From: Rhizobacter sp.
Lineage (GTDB): Bacteria > Pseudomonadota > Gammaproteobacteria > Burkholderiales > Burkholderiaceae_C
DNA: 64,000 nt
Assembly: GCA_025350965.1 (NCBI GenBank)
Contig: JANXWV010000084.1
Location: 1-64,000 of the forward strand
Direction of reading: 5' to 3'
In this document: positions 15,842 through 23,482 of the stretch, one piece after another
Layout: every line of letters begins with the position of its first letter
Numbering within the stretch: position 1 is the stretch's first letter
Translations under genes and position numbers: made by a program
Notes under the pieces: model-generated
Seen by the model: the letters and a program-made list of their open reading frames with translations, nothing else
Database searches by the model: none
What the model was told of the DNA's origin: nothing

Positions 15842-16918
15842 TCACACCAGCGGCGGCGGCACCTGAAGCTGTTCGCTGCACGCGATGATCTCCAGCCGCA
15901 GCCCCGGCTCGACCGGTATGCCGTGCGCCAGGCGCTCGCGCTGCACGGCCAGTTCGGGGTCGCCGGGCATCATCGGCGCGCCGGGCTCGGCGGCGAGCGC
16001 GCGGGCCATCTGCTCGACGATGCCTGCGAACGCCGGCCCGCCCGCGAAGCGCATCGGGTCGAGCGCGATCATGAACGCGCCGATGTGCCGGGGGCGCGTC
16101 AGCTCCGCATACATGGGCCCGATCTGCGGCCCCCACAGGTTGCCGTGCAACGGCCCGCACAGCAGCTCGACGACGAGTGCGAGCCCATACCCCTTGTGGC
16201 CGTAGTCGAGCCCGCCCAGCGGGCGCAAGGCGGCCGCGTCGGGTGCCGATTGCGTGGGTGCGCCCTGCGCATCCACCGCCACGTCCGGCGGCAAGCCGAT
16301 GCCTTCACGCCGCGCGTTCATCACCCGGTTCCACGGGATCGAGGTCGTGGCCATGTCCAGGCAGACCGGCTCCGTGCCGCCATTGCCTGCGTCACCGCGC
16401 GGGAACGCCACCGAGATCGGGTTCGTGCCCAGGAACGGCACGTGCCCGCCGTGCGGTGCGGCAATGCGGTCGGCGTGCGTGAACGCCATGCCGATCAGGC
16501 CCGCGCGCGCCGCCACGCGGCTGTACAGGCCAACCGCGCCGCAATGCGACGAGTCGGCCACGCCCACCGCAGCAACGCCGCTCGTGCGCGCCAGCGCCAT
16601 CGCCTCGTGCATGGCGCGCATGGCGACCACGATGCCCAGGCCCTGGTCGCCCGCCACCTGCGCGGTGGCCGTGCCGGTGGTGGTGACGGTGATGTTCGGC
16701 GCCGGTTTGATCGAGCCGTGGCGAATCCGGCTCAGGTAGTGCGGCAGGCGCGCGATGCCGTGCGAATCGATGCCCCAGAGGCTCGTCTGCACCAGGCTCT
16801 CGGCCACGCAATGGGCGTCGGCCTCGGGCACGCCGGCCTTCATCAGGCAGGCGCGGCCCCAGGCGGTCAGCGCGGGGGCGGGGCAGGGTTGGCTGTCGGG
16901 GTGTACGGGCTGGGCCAT
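15842..16918 (-). CDS. Ldh2-family malate/L-lactate-type dehydrogenase
   Basis: 358 residues of the NAD(P)-dependent malate/lactate/ureidoglycolate dehydrogenase family, which uses a fold unlike classical MDH/LDH. Landmarks: GIDSHGIARLPHYL, VADSSHCGAVGLYSRVAA (the conserved active-site His), ADRIAAPHGG, GTNPISVAFPR, and GLDYGHKGYGLALVVELLCG near residue 260. The start at 16918 has AAGGA 6 nt upstream; an ATG two codons earlier abuts that ribosome site and is less likely. It acts on 2-hydroxy acids; the exact substrate cannot be read from sequence. Confidence 0.88.
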   Translation of the reverse strand: MAQPVHPDSQPCPAPALTAWGRACLMKAGVPEADAHCVAESLVQTSLWGIDSHGIARLPHYLSRIRHGSIKPAPNITVTTTGTATAQVAGDQGLGIVVAMRAMHEAMALARTSGVAAVGVADSSHCGAVGLYSRVAARAGLIGMAFTHADRIAAPHGGHVPFLGTNPISVAFPRGDAGNGGTEPVCLDMATTSIPWNRVMNARREGIGLPPDVAVDAQGAPTQSAPDAAALRPLGGLDYGHKGYGLALVVELLCGPLHGNLWGPQIGPMYAELTRPRHIGAFMIALDPMRFAGGPAFAGIVEQMARALAAEPGAPMMPGDPELAVQRERLAHGIPVEPGLRLEIIACSEQLQVPPPLV

Positions 16919-17063
16919 GGGCATTCCTTGCGGGCAAGAAGAGTGCGGGGATTGTGCGTGGCGCGGGCCTGCCGATACCGGCGTGACACGGGCTTGACCC
17001 TGGCCTGCGCAGGGCGCGCGGCATCCGCTACAACCTGCACTCAATCCCACGTTCAGGAACACC

Positions 17064-17966
17064 ATGGCCGGCCAGAAACCCACCCGCACTGCGAGCGACT
17101 TCGACCCCGAGGTGCTGCGCCTGTTCGACAAGTACGTGCACGGCGGGCTCGACCGGCGCGGCTTCCTGGACGGCGCGGCGCGCTACGCGGTGGGCGGCGT
17201 CACGGCGCTCGGCCTGCTCGAAGCGCTGAGCCCGAAGTTCGCGCAGGCGCAGCAGGTGCCGCCGACCGACGCCCGGCTCAAGACCGAGGTGCTGACCTTC
17301 TCATCACCGCGCGGTCATGGCACCGCACGCGGCTACCTCGCCCGGCCGGCCGCTGCGGCCGGCCCGTTGCCGATGGTGCTGGTGGTGCACGAGAACCGCG
17401 GCCTGAACCCGCACATCGAAGACATCGCGCGGCGCCTGGCGCTGGCGAACTACATTGCCTTCGCGCCCGACGCGTTGTTCCCGCTCGGCGGCTACCCGGG
17501 CGACGAAGACAAGGCCCGCGAACTCTTCGGCAAGCTCGACCAGACGAAGACGCAGCAGGACTTCATCGCCGCCGCCGGCTTCATCAAGACGCTGCCCGGC
17601 AACAACGGCAAGCTCGGCGCGGTGGGCTTCTGCTACGGCGGCACCATGGTCAACGTCCTGGCCGCGAATGTGCCCGACATCGCCGCCGGCGCGCCCTTCT
17701 ACGGCACCCCGCCGCCGGCCGACCAGATTGCCCGCATCAAGGCGAAGATGCTGCTCGTGTTCGCGGGCAACGACGACCGCGTGAACAGCACCTGGCCGGC
17801 GTTTGAAGCGGCGTTGAAGGCGAGCGGTGCGAGCTTCGAGGCCGTCAAGTACGAGGGCACGCAACACGGCTTCAACAACGACACGACGCCGCGTTATGAC
17901 GAAGCGGCAGCGAAGCAGGCCTGGACGCGGACGATGGGCTTGTTCGAACGCACGCTGCGGGGGTGA
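17064..17966 (+). CDS. Dienelactone hydrolase family protein with Tat-like signal
   Basis: 300 residues. An N-terminal segment of about 60 residues contains a twin-arginine-like motif (LDRRGFLDGAARYAVGG) and ends FAQAQ, suggesting export. The alpha/beta-hydrolase domain has the oxyanion region VLVVHENRGLNPHIEDIARR, nucleophile elbow GFCYGG (Cys, as in dienelactone hydrolases), Asp in VFAGNDDRVN and His in GTQHGFNN. That set is the complete Cys-Asp-His triad. The family is confident; the physiological ester or lactone is unknown. It stands alone, divergent from the Ldh2-type gene. Confidence 0.9.
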   Translation: MAGQKPTRTASDFDPEVLRLFDKYVHGGLDRRGFLDGAARYAVGGVTALGLLEALSPKFAQAQQVPPTDARLKTEVLTFSSPRGHGTARGYLARPAAAAGPLPMVLVVHENRGLNPHIEDIARRLALANYIAFAPDALFPLGGYPGDEDKARELFGKLDQTKTQQDFIAAAGFIKTLPGNNGKLGAVGFCYGGTMVNVLAANVPDIAAGAPFYGTPPPADQIARIKAKMLLVFAGNDDRVNSTWPAFEAALKASGASFEAVKYEGTQHGFNNDTTPRYDEAAAKQAWTRTMGLFERTLRG

Positions 17967-18379
17967 CGGCGGGCATGTTGGTTGATCGGTGCGCGAGCGC
18001 TGCGCCGGGCCGCTGTGTTGTGCTCATGTCCTCCGGGTCGGAGTACCGCCCCTCCTCCTTGACTTCGCTCCACACAACGGCCCGTCACAGCGCTCCAGAC
18101 ACGGTGTTGGCACTCGGTTCATCAATGCCGTCGTACGCCACGACGGTGCCTACGGGCAAGGGCGTCGGGTGACCGGCGCAGTGAAGTCAAGGGGAGGGCC
18201 GGTATTTCCGGTCCGGAGGACATGAACGGAGCCGGTCGCCCGATGGCCGTACCAGTACCGCGCGGCCAGCCATCAGATGAACGAGGTCCGGGTCCGTCAC
18301 CCACGGCTCATTTCAAGTCAACGCCTTCGATCAAACGACAGTCGCCGGCCGGATGGAACTGTTCGAATGTGACTTCGTG
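17967..18379. other. 413-bp convergent gap without a gene
   Basis: Lies between two convergent genes. The short open frames here have no protein-like features. It holds the inverted-repeat element at 18024-18225 and, just after it, a further structured stretch (GATGGC at 18242-18247 pairing with GCCATC at 18269-18274, enclosing GTAC-CA-GTAC). Sequence texture is unlike the neighbouring coding DNA. Confidence 0.7.
18024..18225. repeat. Inverted-repeat element: two 43-bp arms around 116 bp
   Basis: The arm 18183-18225 begins GAAGTCAAGG and ends CCGGAGGACATGA. The arm 18024-18066 read on the opposite strand begins and ends with the same words, with about 37 of 44 aligned positions identical overall. 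Between them lies a perfect hairpin, CCGTCGT (18128-18134) with ACGACGG (18140-18146). The right arm itself folds (GGGCCGG / CCGGTCC with a TATTT loop). The layout resembles a MITE-like or structured-RNA element; no target-site duplication was identified. Confidence 0.75.
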
Positions 18380-18760
18380 TCACGCCTCGTCGGCACTGAT
18401 CTTCAGGCTGACGCGCTGTGCGCCGACCACTTCGCTCGTGGCCGTCAGCCGCAGCGGCTGACCGAGCGGCACGGCGCGCGTGAGGCGCAGGTCGAGGGTG
18501 TCGCCTGGGCCGGGGTGCGTGGGCACGGTGCGCTGCCATTCGAGTGCGCCGTTCACCCGCACACGCAGGGCGTGGGTGGCGCCGGGGCGCTCGGCACGGT
18601 TGTGGACCGCGAGCGACACGAAGACCTCGAAGGTGCGGTCGCGGTGGGCGTCGGGCGGAATGTCGAGCCGGGCCACGTCGCGGGTGCCGGCGCTGGTGGA
18701 CCAGTGCTCGGGCTGAGTGCCTGGCTTGGGCTTCGGTGGGGTGGAACTGCCGCGCGCCAT
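18380..18760 (-). CDS. Hypothetical protein, possibly beta-sandwich
   Basis: 126 residues, not recognised. An N-terminal Pro/Lys-rich stretch (about 1-25) is followed by alternating hydrophobic strands (FEVFVSLAVHNRAERPGATH, LRVRVNGALEWQRTV, LRLTATSEVVGAQRVSLKIS) that would suit an Ig-like or lipid-carrier beta fold. The ATG at 18760 overlaps the stop of the upstream membrane-anchored gene by one base (TGATG), so the two are translationally coupled and probably act together. The longer open frame upstream in this phase has no protein-like character. Confidence 0.6.
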   Translation of the reverse strand: MARGSSTPPKPKPGTQPEHWSTSAGTRDVARLDIPPDAHRDRTFEVFVSLAVHNRAERPGATHALRVRVNGALEWQRTVPTHPGPGDTLDLRLTRAVPLGQPLRLTATSEVVGAQRVSLKISADEA

Positions 18761-19044
18761 CAATGCATCTTGTCGCGCGGGGGCTTGCGGAAGCTGCGCG
18801 GCTTGTAGACGTTGCCTTCCCAGGTGCCGCCCTTGGCGCGCCGAATGGCTTCTTCGGCGACGCGCTTCGAGGCCTCGCGCCGGGCGCGCCAATGCCACAT
18901 CGCGAGCGCGTTGTGGCGCAGCGCGCGGGCTGCGCGGCGCAGGGCGGCGTCGAGCCGACAGCGCCGCCGCTCGCCGATCAGCAGGCGCACGAACAGCGCC
19001 GCGCACAGGGCGAGGGCGATGCCGGCGAAGACTTGGGCGATCAC
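18760..19044 (-). CDS. Small single-pass membrane protein, unknown function
   Basis: 94 residues: one N-terminal hydrophobic helix (IAQVFAGIALALCAALFVRLL) and a strongly basic, Arg-rich cytoplasmic part ending YKPRSFRKPPRDKMH. No family recognised. First gene of a two-gene unit with the beta-rich protein that overlaps its stop codon. Confidence 0.55.
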   Translation of the reverse strand: MIAQVFAGIALALCAALFVRLLIGERRRCRLDAALRRAARALRHNALAMWHWRARREASKRVAEEAIRRAKGGTWEGNVYKPRSFRKPPRDKMH

Positions 19045-19156
19045 GGGGTTCGAGGGTTGAGCAGATGGAACGGGTGGAGGCGGTAGAGGCGCTGGTGGCG
19101 CGGCGCGGTCTGGCGCCGTGCTGCGACCCGAGTTTGGCAGAGTCGCCCGGCGGCTG

Positions 19157-19648
19157 TCAGGCGCTGTCCAGATTGGCCCGCATGCGGGCCAGCAAGCGCT
19201 TGAGTTGCGCCAGCTCCGGCGCGCTCAAGCCTTCGGTCAGCTTGACCGAAATGCGCTTGCGCTGCTGCTGCATGGCGCGGTGCATGGCGCGGCCGGTGTC
19301 GGTGGCGCGCAGGCGGATGTTCCGGCCATCGGCCGCGTCGGCCTCGCGCGCCAACAGGCCGGCGTCCAGCAGCGGCTTGATGAGCCGGGCGATCTGCGCC
19401 TTGTCGCGCCCGCTGTGCGCCACCAGCTCGGCGGCTGTGCTGCCGGGCTGGCGGTTGAAGAAGTTCAGCGCCTTCGCTTCCATCGGCGCCAGCGCCTGCT
19501 CGCGGCTGCGGCCGGCCTCGATCAGGTGCGAGCGGAACGCGTGCATCAGGGCGTGGAGTTGTTCGGCGATGTCGTCTTCGGCGCGAGCGGGTTCAGGCGC
19601 TGGCGGCACTGGCACTGGCAAACGGGGCTTGATGGTTGACATTATCAA
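19157..19648 (-). CDS. MarR-family transcriptional regulator
   Basis: 163 residues with a MarR winged helix: LAPMEAKALNFFNRQPGSTA, ELVAHSGRDKAQIARLIKPL (recognition helix) and the wing LLAREADAADGRNIRLRATD. An AGGAG sits 6 nt before a TTG at 19648, which I take as the start; ATG 19642 two codons later is the alternative. It is divergent from the siderophore-interacting protein gene, and two matching palindromes in the shared promoter region make it very likely that it represses that gene and itself. The inducing signal is unknown. Confidence 0.87.
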   Translation of the reverse strand: MIMSTIKPRLPVPVPPAPEPARAEDDIAEQLHALMHAFRSHLIEAGRSREQALAPMEAKALNFFNRQPGSTAAELVAHSGRDKAQIARLIKPLLDAGLLAREADAADGRNIRLRATDTGRAMHRAMQQQRKRISVKLTEGLSAPELAQLKRLLARMRANLDSA

Positions 19649-19649
19649 C
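19635..19649. promoter_or_regulatory. MarR operator copy 1, over the -35 box
   Basis: GTTGA-CATTA-TCAAC inverted repeat. It overlaps the -35 box of the plus-strand promoter and the start codons of the marR gene, so binding would block both genes. Confidence 0.6.
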
Positions 19650-19664
19650 GGATACTCCTATGCT
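19636..19664 (+). promoter_or_regulatory. Sigma-70 promoter for the siderophore-interacting protein gene
   Basis: TTGACA (19636-19641), a 17-bp spacer, then TATGCT (19659-19664). The -35 is a perfect consensus match and the start codon follows 35 bp downstream. The clearest promoter in the window. Confidence 0.7.
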
Positions 19665-19665
19665 A

Positions 19666-19682
19666 GGTTGATATTATCAACC
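19666..19682. promoter_or_regulatory. MarR operator copy 2, perfect 17-bp palindrome
   Basis: GGTTGATATTATCAACC: 8-bp perfect arms around a central T, located at the expected transcription start. Its centre is 32 bp (about three helical turns) from that of copy 1. Confidence 0.7.
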
Positions 19683-19699
19683 AAGTAAACGGACTCATC

Positions 19700-20545
19700 A
19701 TGACCGACTCGACCACCCCCGACCCGTTGGCCGTTCAACGCGTGCGCCATGAACTCGTGAGGCGCGCGCTGCACGTGCGGCGCGCCGAGCGCATCAGCCC
19801 GAATTTCATGCGCGTGACACTGGCGGGCGATGCGCTCGACGGCTTCACCAGCGTGTCGTTCGACGACCACCTCAAGCTCATGCTGCCGGCCCCCGGGCAA
19901 ACCGAGCTGGTGCTGCCCGACTTCAACCCGGGCGGCCCGCGCGGCCCGCGCGTTGACGATGGCGCGCCGCGCCCGGTGATGCGCGACTACACGCCGCGCC
20001 ACTACAACGCCGCCGCCGGCGAGCTCGACATCGAGTTCGCGCTGCATGGCGACGGCCCCGCCGCAACCTGGGCGGCGCAGGCGCAGCCCGGGCAACAGGT
20101 CGCCATCGGCGGGCCGCGCGGCAGCTTCGTCATTCCCACCGGCTTCGATTGGCACCTGTTCATCGCCGACGACACCGGCCTGCCCGCCATCGCGCGCCGG
20201 CTCGAAGAGTTGCCGGCCGGCTGCCGTGCCATCGTCATCGTGGCCATCGAAGAGGCCGACCGGCGTGGGCTCACCAGCGCCGCCACGCTCGATGTGACCT
20301 GGGTCGCGCCGCAACCTGCACCAGCCGATGCGTCGGCCGCCGACCAGAGCTCGCTTGCCACCGCCACGCGGTCGCTGAAGTTGCCTGCCGGCGAGGGCTA
20401 CGCATGGGCCGCCGGCGAAGCGCACACCATCGCGGCGGTGCGCCGTGTGCTGGTGGCGCAGCATGGCCTGGACAAGTCGCGCATCCGCGCCGCGTCGTAC
20501 TGGAAGCAAGGTGCAGAGGGGCACCACGAGAACCTGGCTGAATAG
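19700..20545 (+). CDS. Siderophore-interacting protein (FAD/NAD(P)H ferric reductase, ViuB/SIP family)
   Basis: 281 residues. FAD-binding beta-barrel with MRDYTPRHYN as the flavin motif, IGGPRGSFVIPTGFDWHLFI at the start of the NAD(P)-binding half, and AGEGYAWAAGEAHTIAAVRR plus the family C-terminal signature RIRAASYWKQGAEGHHEN. Enzymes of this family reduce Fe(III)-siderophores in the cytoplasm to release iron. It is preceded by a strong promoter with two MarR-type operators and is divergent from the marR gene. No siderophore synthesis or TonB receptor gene is nearby. Confidence 0.92.
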   Translation: MTDSTTPDPLAVQRVRHELVRRALHVRRAERISPNFMRVTLAGDALDGFTSVSFDDHLKLMLPAPGQTELVLPDFNPGGPRGPRVDDGAPRPVMRDYTPRHYNAAAGELDIEFALHGDGPAATWAAQAQPGQQVAIGGPRGSFVIPTGFDWHLFIADDTGLPAIARRLEELPAGCRAIVIVAIEEADRRGLTSAATLDVTWVAPQPAPADASAADQSSLATATRSLKLPAGEGYAWAAGEAHTIAAVRRVLVAQHGLDKSRIRAASYWKQGAEGHHENLAE

Positions 20546-20645
20546 GATCGCGGGCGGTGAATATGCAATCCAGCAAGCACGCAAAGCCGCGCGCGGCGGC
20601 GTGGCTAAACTGCGCCTCCCGCGTCAACACATGAAAGCCCCGCCC

Positions 20646-21917
20646 ATGAGAATCGAAACCATCGCCGTGCATGGCGGCCAGTCGCCCGACCCCACCACCA
20701 AGGCGGTGGCCACGCCGATCTACCAGACCGTGGCCTATGCGTTCGACAACACGCAGCACGGTGCCGACCTGTTCGACCTGAAGGTTGCGGGCAACATCTA
20801 CACCCGCATCATGAACCCGACCAACGCCGTGCTCGAGCAGCGCATGGCCGAGCTGGAAGGCGGCCTCGCCTCGCTGGCAGTGGCCTCGGGCATGGCGGCC
20901 ATCAGCTACGCGATCCAGACGATTGCCGAGACCGGCGACAACATCGTCTCGGCCTCCACGCTGTACGGCGGCACCTACAACCTGTTCGCACACACCTTCC
21001 CGCAGCTCGGCATCGAGGCGCGCTTCGCCGACCACCGTGTGCCGAACTCGTTCGAGCCGCTGATCGACGCGAAGACCAAGGCGATCTTCTGCGAATCGAT
21101 CGGCAACCCGCTGGGCAACGTGACCGACCTGGCGGCGCTGGCCGAGATCGCGCATCGCCACGGCATCCCGCTGATCGTGGACAACACCGTGCCCAGCCCG
21201 TACCTGTGCCGGCCGTTCGAGCACGGTGCCGACATCGTCGTGCACTCGCTCACCAAGTACCTGGGCGGCCATGGCAACAGCGTTGGCGGCGTGATCGTCG
21301 ACTCGGGCAAGTTCCCGTGGGCGCAGCACAAGGCGCGTTTCAAGCGGCTCAACGAACCCGACGTGTCGTACCACGGCGTGGTCTACACCGAAGCGCTGGG
21401 CCCGGCCGCCTACATCGGCCGCGCGCGCGTGGTGCCGCTGCGCAACATGGGCGCGGCACTCGCGCCGATGAACGCGTTCCTGATCCTGCAAGGCATCGAG
21501 ACGCTGGCCCTGCGCATGGACCGCATCTGCGCCAACGCGCTCACCATTGCCGAGCACCTGCAAGGTCACACCAAGGTCGGCTGGGTCAACTACGCCGGCC
21601 TGCCCGACCACAAGGACCACGCGCTGGTGCAAAAGTACCTGGGTGGCAAGGCGTCGGGCATCCTGAGCTTCGGCGTGCAAGACGGCCAGGCCGGCGGCGC
21701 GCGCTTTCAGGATGCGCTGAAGCTGTTCACGCGGCTCGTCAACATCGGCGACGCGAAGTCGCTGGCCTGCCACCCCGCGTCGACCACGCACCGGCAACTC
21801 GCGCCGGACGAGATGGCCAAGGCCGGTGTCAGCGTGGACATGGTGCGGCTGTCGGTCGGCATCGAGCATGTGGACGACCTGATCGCCGACATCGACCAGG
21901 CGCTCGCGGCGGTCTGA
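20646..21917 (+). CDS. metY: O-acetylhomoserine sulfhydrylase/aminocarboxypropyltransferase
   Basis: 423 residues of the Cys/Met metabolism PLP enzyme family. RIETIAVHGGQSPDPTTKAV and YQTVAYAFDNTQHGADLFDL are the MetY N-terminus, YTRIMNPTNAVLEQRMAELE the usual loop, and HSLTKYLGGHGNSVGG carries the PLP-binding Lys. The C-terminus has ACHPASTTHRQL. It makes homocysteine (or methionine) from O-acetylhomoserine and sulfide (or methanethiol). ATG 20646 was chosen on family alignment; ATG 20631, five codons earlier, is possible, and neither has a clear ribosome site. Confidence 0.94.
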   Translation: MRIETIAVHGGQSPDPTTKAVATPIYQTVAYAFDNTQHGADLFDLKVAGNIYTRIMNPTNAVLEQRMAELEGGLASLAVASGMAAISYAIQTIAETGDNIVSASTLYGGTYNLFAHTFPQLGIEARFADHRVPNSFEPLIDAKTKAIFCESIGNPLGNVTDLAALAEIAHRHGIPLIVDNTVPSPYLCRPFEHGADIVVHSLTKYLGGHGNSVGGVIVDSGKFPWAQHKARFKRLNEPDVSYHGVVYTEALGPAAYIGRARVVPLRNMGAALAPMNAFLILQGIETLALRMDRICANALTIAEHLQGHTKVGWVNYAGLPDHKDHALVQKYLGGKASGILSFGVQDGQAGGARFQDALKLFTRLVNIGDAKSLACHPASTTHRQLAPDEMAKAGVSVDMVRLSVGIEHVDDLIADIDQALAAV

Positions 21918-21926
21918 CGGGCGCTT

Positions 21927-22889
21927 TCAGGGCCGCCGTGCGCGCCAGCGGTCGAGGCGCGCCACGCCCTGGTTCGCGCTGAGGTAGCCAGGCACCACCG
22001 CCTCCATTGAGGCCGGCGTGATGCCCAGGGCGGCCAGCCCCGGCCAGCGCCCGCTGGCCACGTTGGGCACGCGCATCGAGGCCACGTTGTCGCGCGACAT
22101 CAGCGGCTCGCCGGGCAGCAGTTCCATCATGCCCGCCTGCAGCCGCGCCAGCGCCTCGGGCAGGCCGATCACGCGCCGCGGGTGGCCCGACCAGCGGCCT
22201 GCGGCTTCGACGATCTGCTGCAGCGTCAGCACCTGCGGGCCGGCGCATTCATACGTCTGTCCGATCGATGAAGGCGTGTCGAGGCAAGCCACGATGGCCT
22301 GCGCCACGTCCTGCACCCACACCGGCTGGAAGCGCGAGCGCGCACCGGCCAGCGGCATGAACGGGAACACCGCTTGCAGTGTTGCGAACAGGTTCAGGAA
22401 GCGGTCGTGCTCGCCGAAGATCACCGACGGCCGCAGCACGGTCAGGTCGAGCGGTGCGGCGCGCAGCACGGCTTCGCCGGCGGTCTTGGAGCGCAGGTAC
22501 AGGCTCGGCGCCGGGGCAGCACCCGGCTCGCTGACACCCAGCGCGCTCACGTGCACCACGCGGCGCACGCCGGCGGCAGCACACGCCGCCACCAGTGCGC
22601 GCGGCAGTGCCACGTGCGCGCGCTCGAACGCCGCTTCGCTGCCGTGCAGGATGGCAACGAGGTTGATCACCGCGTCGGCGCCCTGCACCAGCCGGCGCAG
22701 TTGCAGCGGGTCGTGCACGTCGGCCGCCACCAGCTGCACCGTCGGCAGCATCTGGATGTGCTTGGCACGCGCGGGCTTGCGGCTTGGCACGGTGATGCGC
22801 CCGCCCGCGCCGTTCGAACGCTCGACCAGCTTGTCGCAAACACTGCGGCCGACGAAGCCGCTGCCACCGAGCACGAGGATGTTGTTCAT
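21927..22889 (-). CDS. NAD(P)-binding epimerase-like protein (complex I NDUFA9-like)
   Basis: 320 residues of the extended/atypical SDR class. ILVLGGSGFVGRSVCDKLVE is the nucleotide motif; RRLVQGADAVINLVAILHGS, RRVVHVSALGVSEPGAAPAP and YLRSKTAGEAVLRAAPLDLT follow, the last holding the YxxxK pair. The closest family by motif is the NDUFA9-like group common in Burkholderiales. The ATG at 22889 overlaps the stop of the acetyltransferase gene (ATGA), so the two are coupled. The substrate is unknown. Confidence 0.85.
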   Translation of the reverse strand: MNNILVLGGSGFVGRSVCDKLVERSNGAGGRITVPSRKPARAKHIQMLPTVQLVAADVHDPLQLRRLVQGADAVINLVAILHGSEAAFERAHVALPRALVAACAAAGVRRVVHVSALGVSEPGAAPAPSLYLRSKTAGEAVLRAAPLDLTVLRPSVIFGEHDRFLNLFATLQAVFPFMPLAGARSRFQPVWVQDVAQAIVACLDTPSSIGQTYECAGPQVLTLQQIVEAAGRWSGHPRRVIGLPEALARLQAGMMELLPGEPLMSRDNVASMRVPNVASGRWPGLAALGITPASMEAVVPGYLSANQGVARLDRWRARRP

Positions 22890-23377
22890 GAGCGAGATTC
22901 GAACACAGGGCGGGCGCCGGGCAGCAGCTTGATCATCTGCAGGCAGGGGTTGTGGGCATCCCAGAGCAGCGGGAACACTTCGAGCGGCATGAAGCCACGC
23001 CGGTCGTAGAAAGCGCGGGTTTCGGCGTAGGGCTCGGGCGGGCGGTTGCGGGCCGCCACGGTCTTGACCTGAAACAGCCACGCGCCCTGCGCCACCAGCC
23101 AGGCTTCGGCGTGCGCCAGCAGGGCACTGCCGTGGCCCTGGTTGCGCACCTGCGCGTGCACCGCCACGCAGTGCATTTCCCAAGCGTGCGGGAAGTGCCG
23201 CGCCAGGGTCATGAAACCCATCACGCGCGCACCGTCGCGCAGCAGGAAGGTCGGCTTCGTGGTGGTGTCTGTCGCATACATCAGCAAGGCATGCTCGATG
23301 CCGAACCATTGCGGCACGCTGCGCAGCACCGCTTCGCAGTCGTCTCGTGCACTGACGTTCGGGCCTTCGATGTGCAT
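22886..23377 (-). CDS. GNAT-family N-acetyltransferase
   Basis: 163 residues. The acetyl-CoA-binding motif region reads VAVHAQVRNQGHGSALLAHA (motif A, with the Q/RxxGxG/A loop), preceded by the strand RVMGFMTLARHFPHAWEMHC and followed by ETRAFYDRRGFMPLEVFPLL (motif B). Ribosome site GAGGGA precedes the ATG at 23377. It overlaps the downstream epimerase-like gene by 4 bp. The acetylated substrate is unknown. Confidence 0.85.
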   Translation of the reverse strand: MHIEGPNVSARDDCEAVLRSVPQWFGIEHALLMYATDTTTKPTFLLRDGARVMGFMTLARHFPHAWEMHCVAVHAQVRNQGHGSALLAHAEAWLVAQGAWLFQVKTVAARNRPPEPYAETRAFYDRRGFMPLEVFPLLWDAHNPCLQMIKLLPGARPVFESRS

Positions 23378-23482
23378 GGGGCTTCCCTCGGGTGATGGTG
23401 TGCGGCGGTGGCCTGAACCCGGGCTCGCCGCGTTTCGCAGGCTATTCTGTCGAGCCTGGTTCGCCAGCGTCAAGGAGCCCGG

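Noticed and set aside
15741-16160. Upstream extension of the AfsR-like protein
   Set aside because: The extra 140 residues are antisense-like Arg/Ala-rich sequence inside the Ldh2-type gene on another frame; the His-rich ATG at 15740 is the more sensible start.
16990-17030. TTGACC as a -35 box for the dienelactone-hydrolase-like gene
   Set aside because: The only -10-like word (TACAAC) is about 29 bp away, too far for a sigma-70 promoter.
17967-18379. Group II intron remnant or ribozyme
   Set aside because: I looked for domain V-like and hammerhead-like signatures; the hairpins present do not match either.
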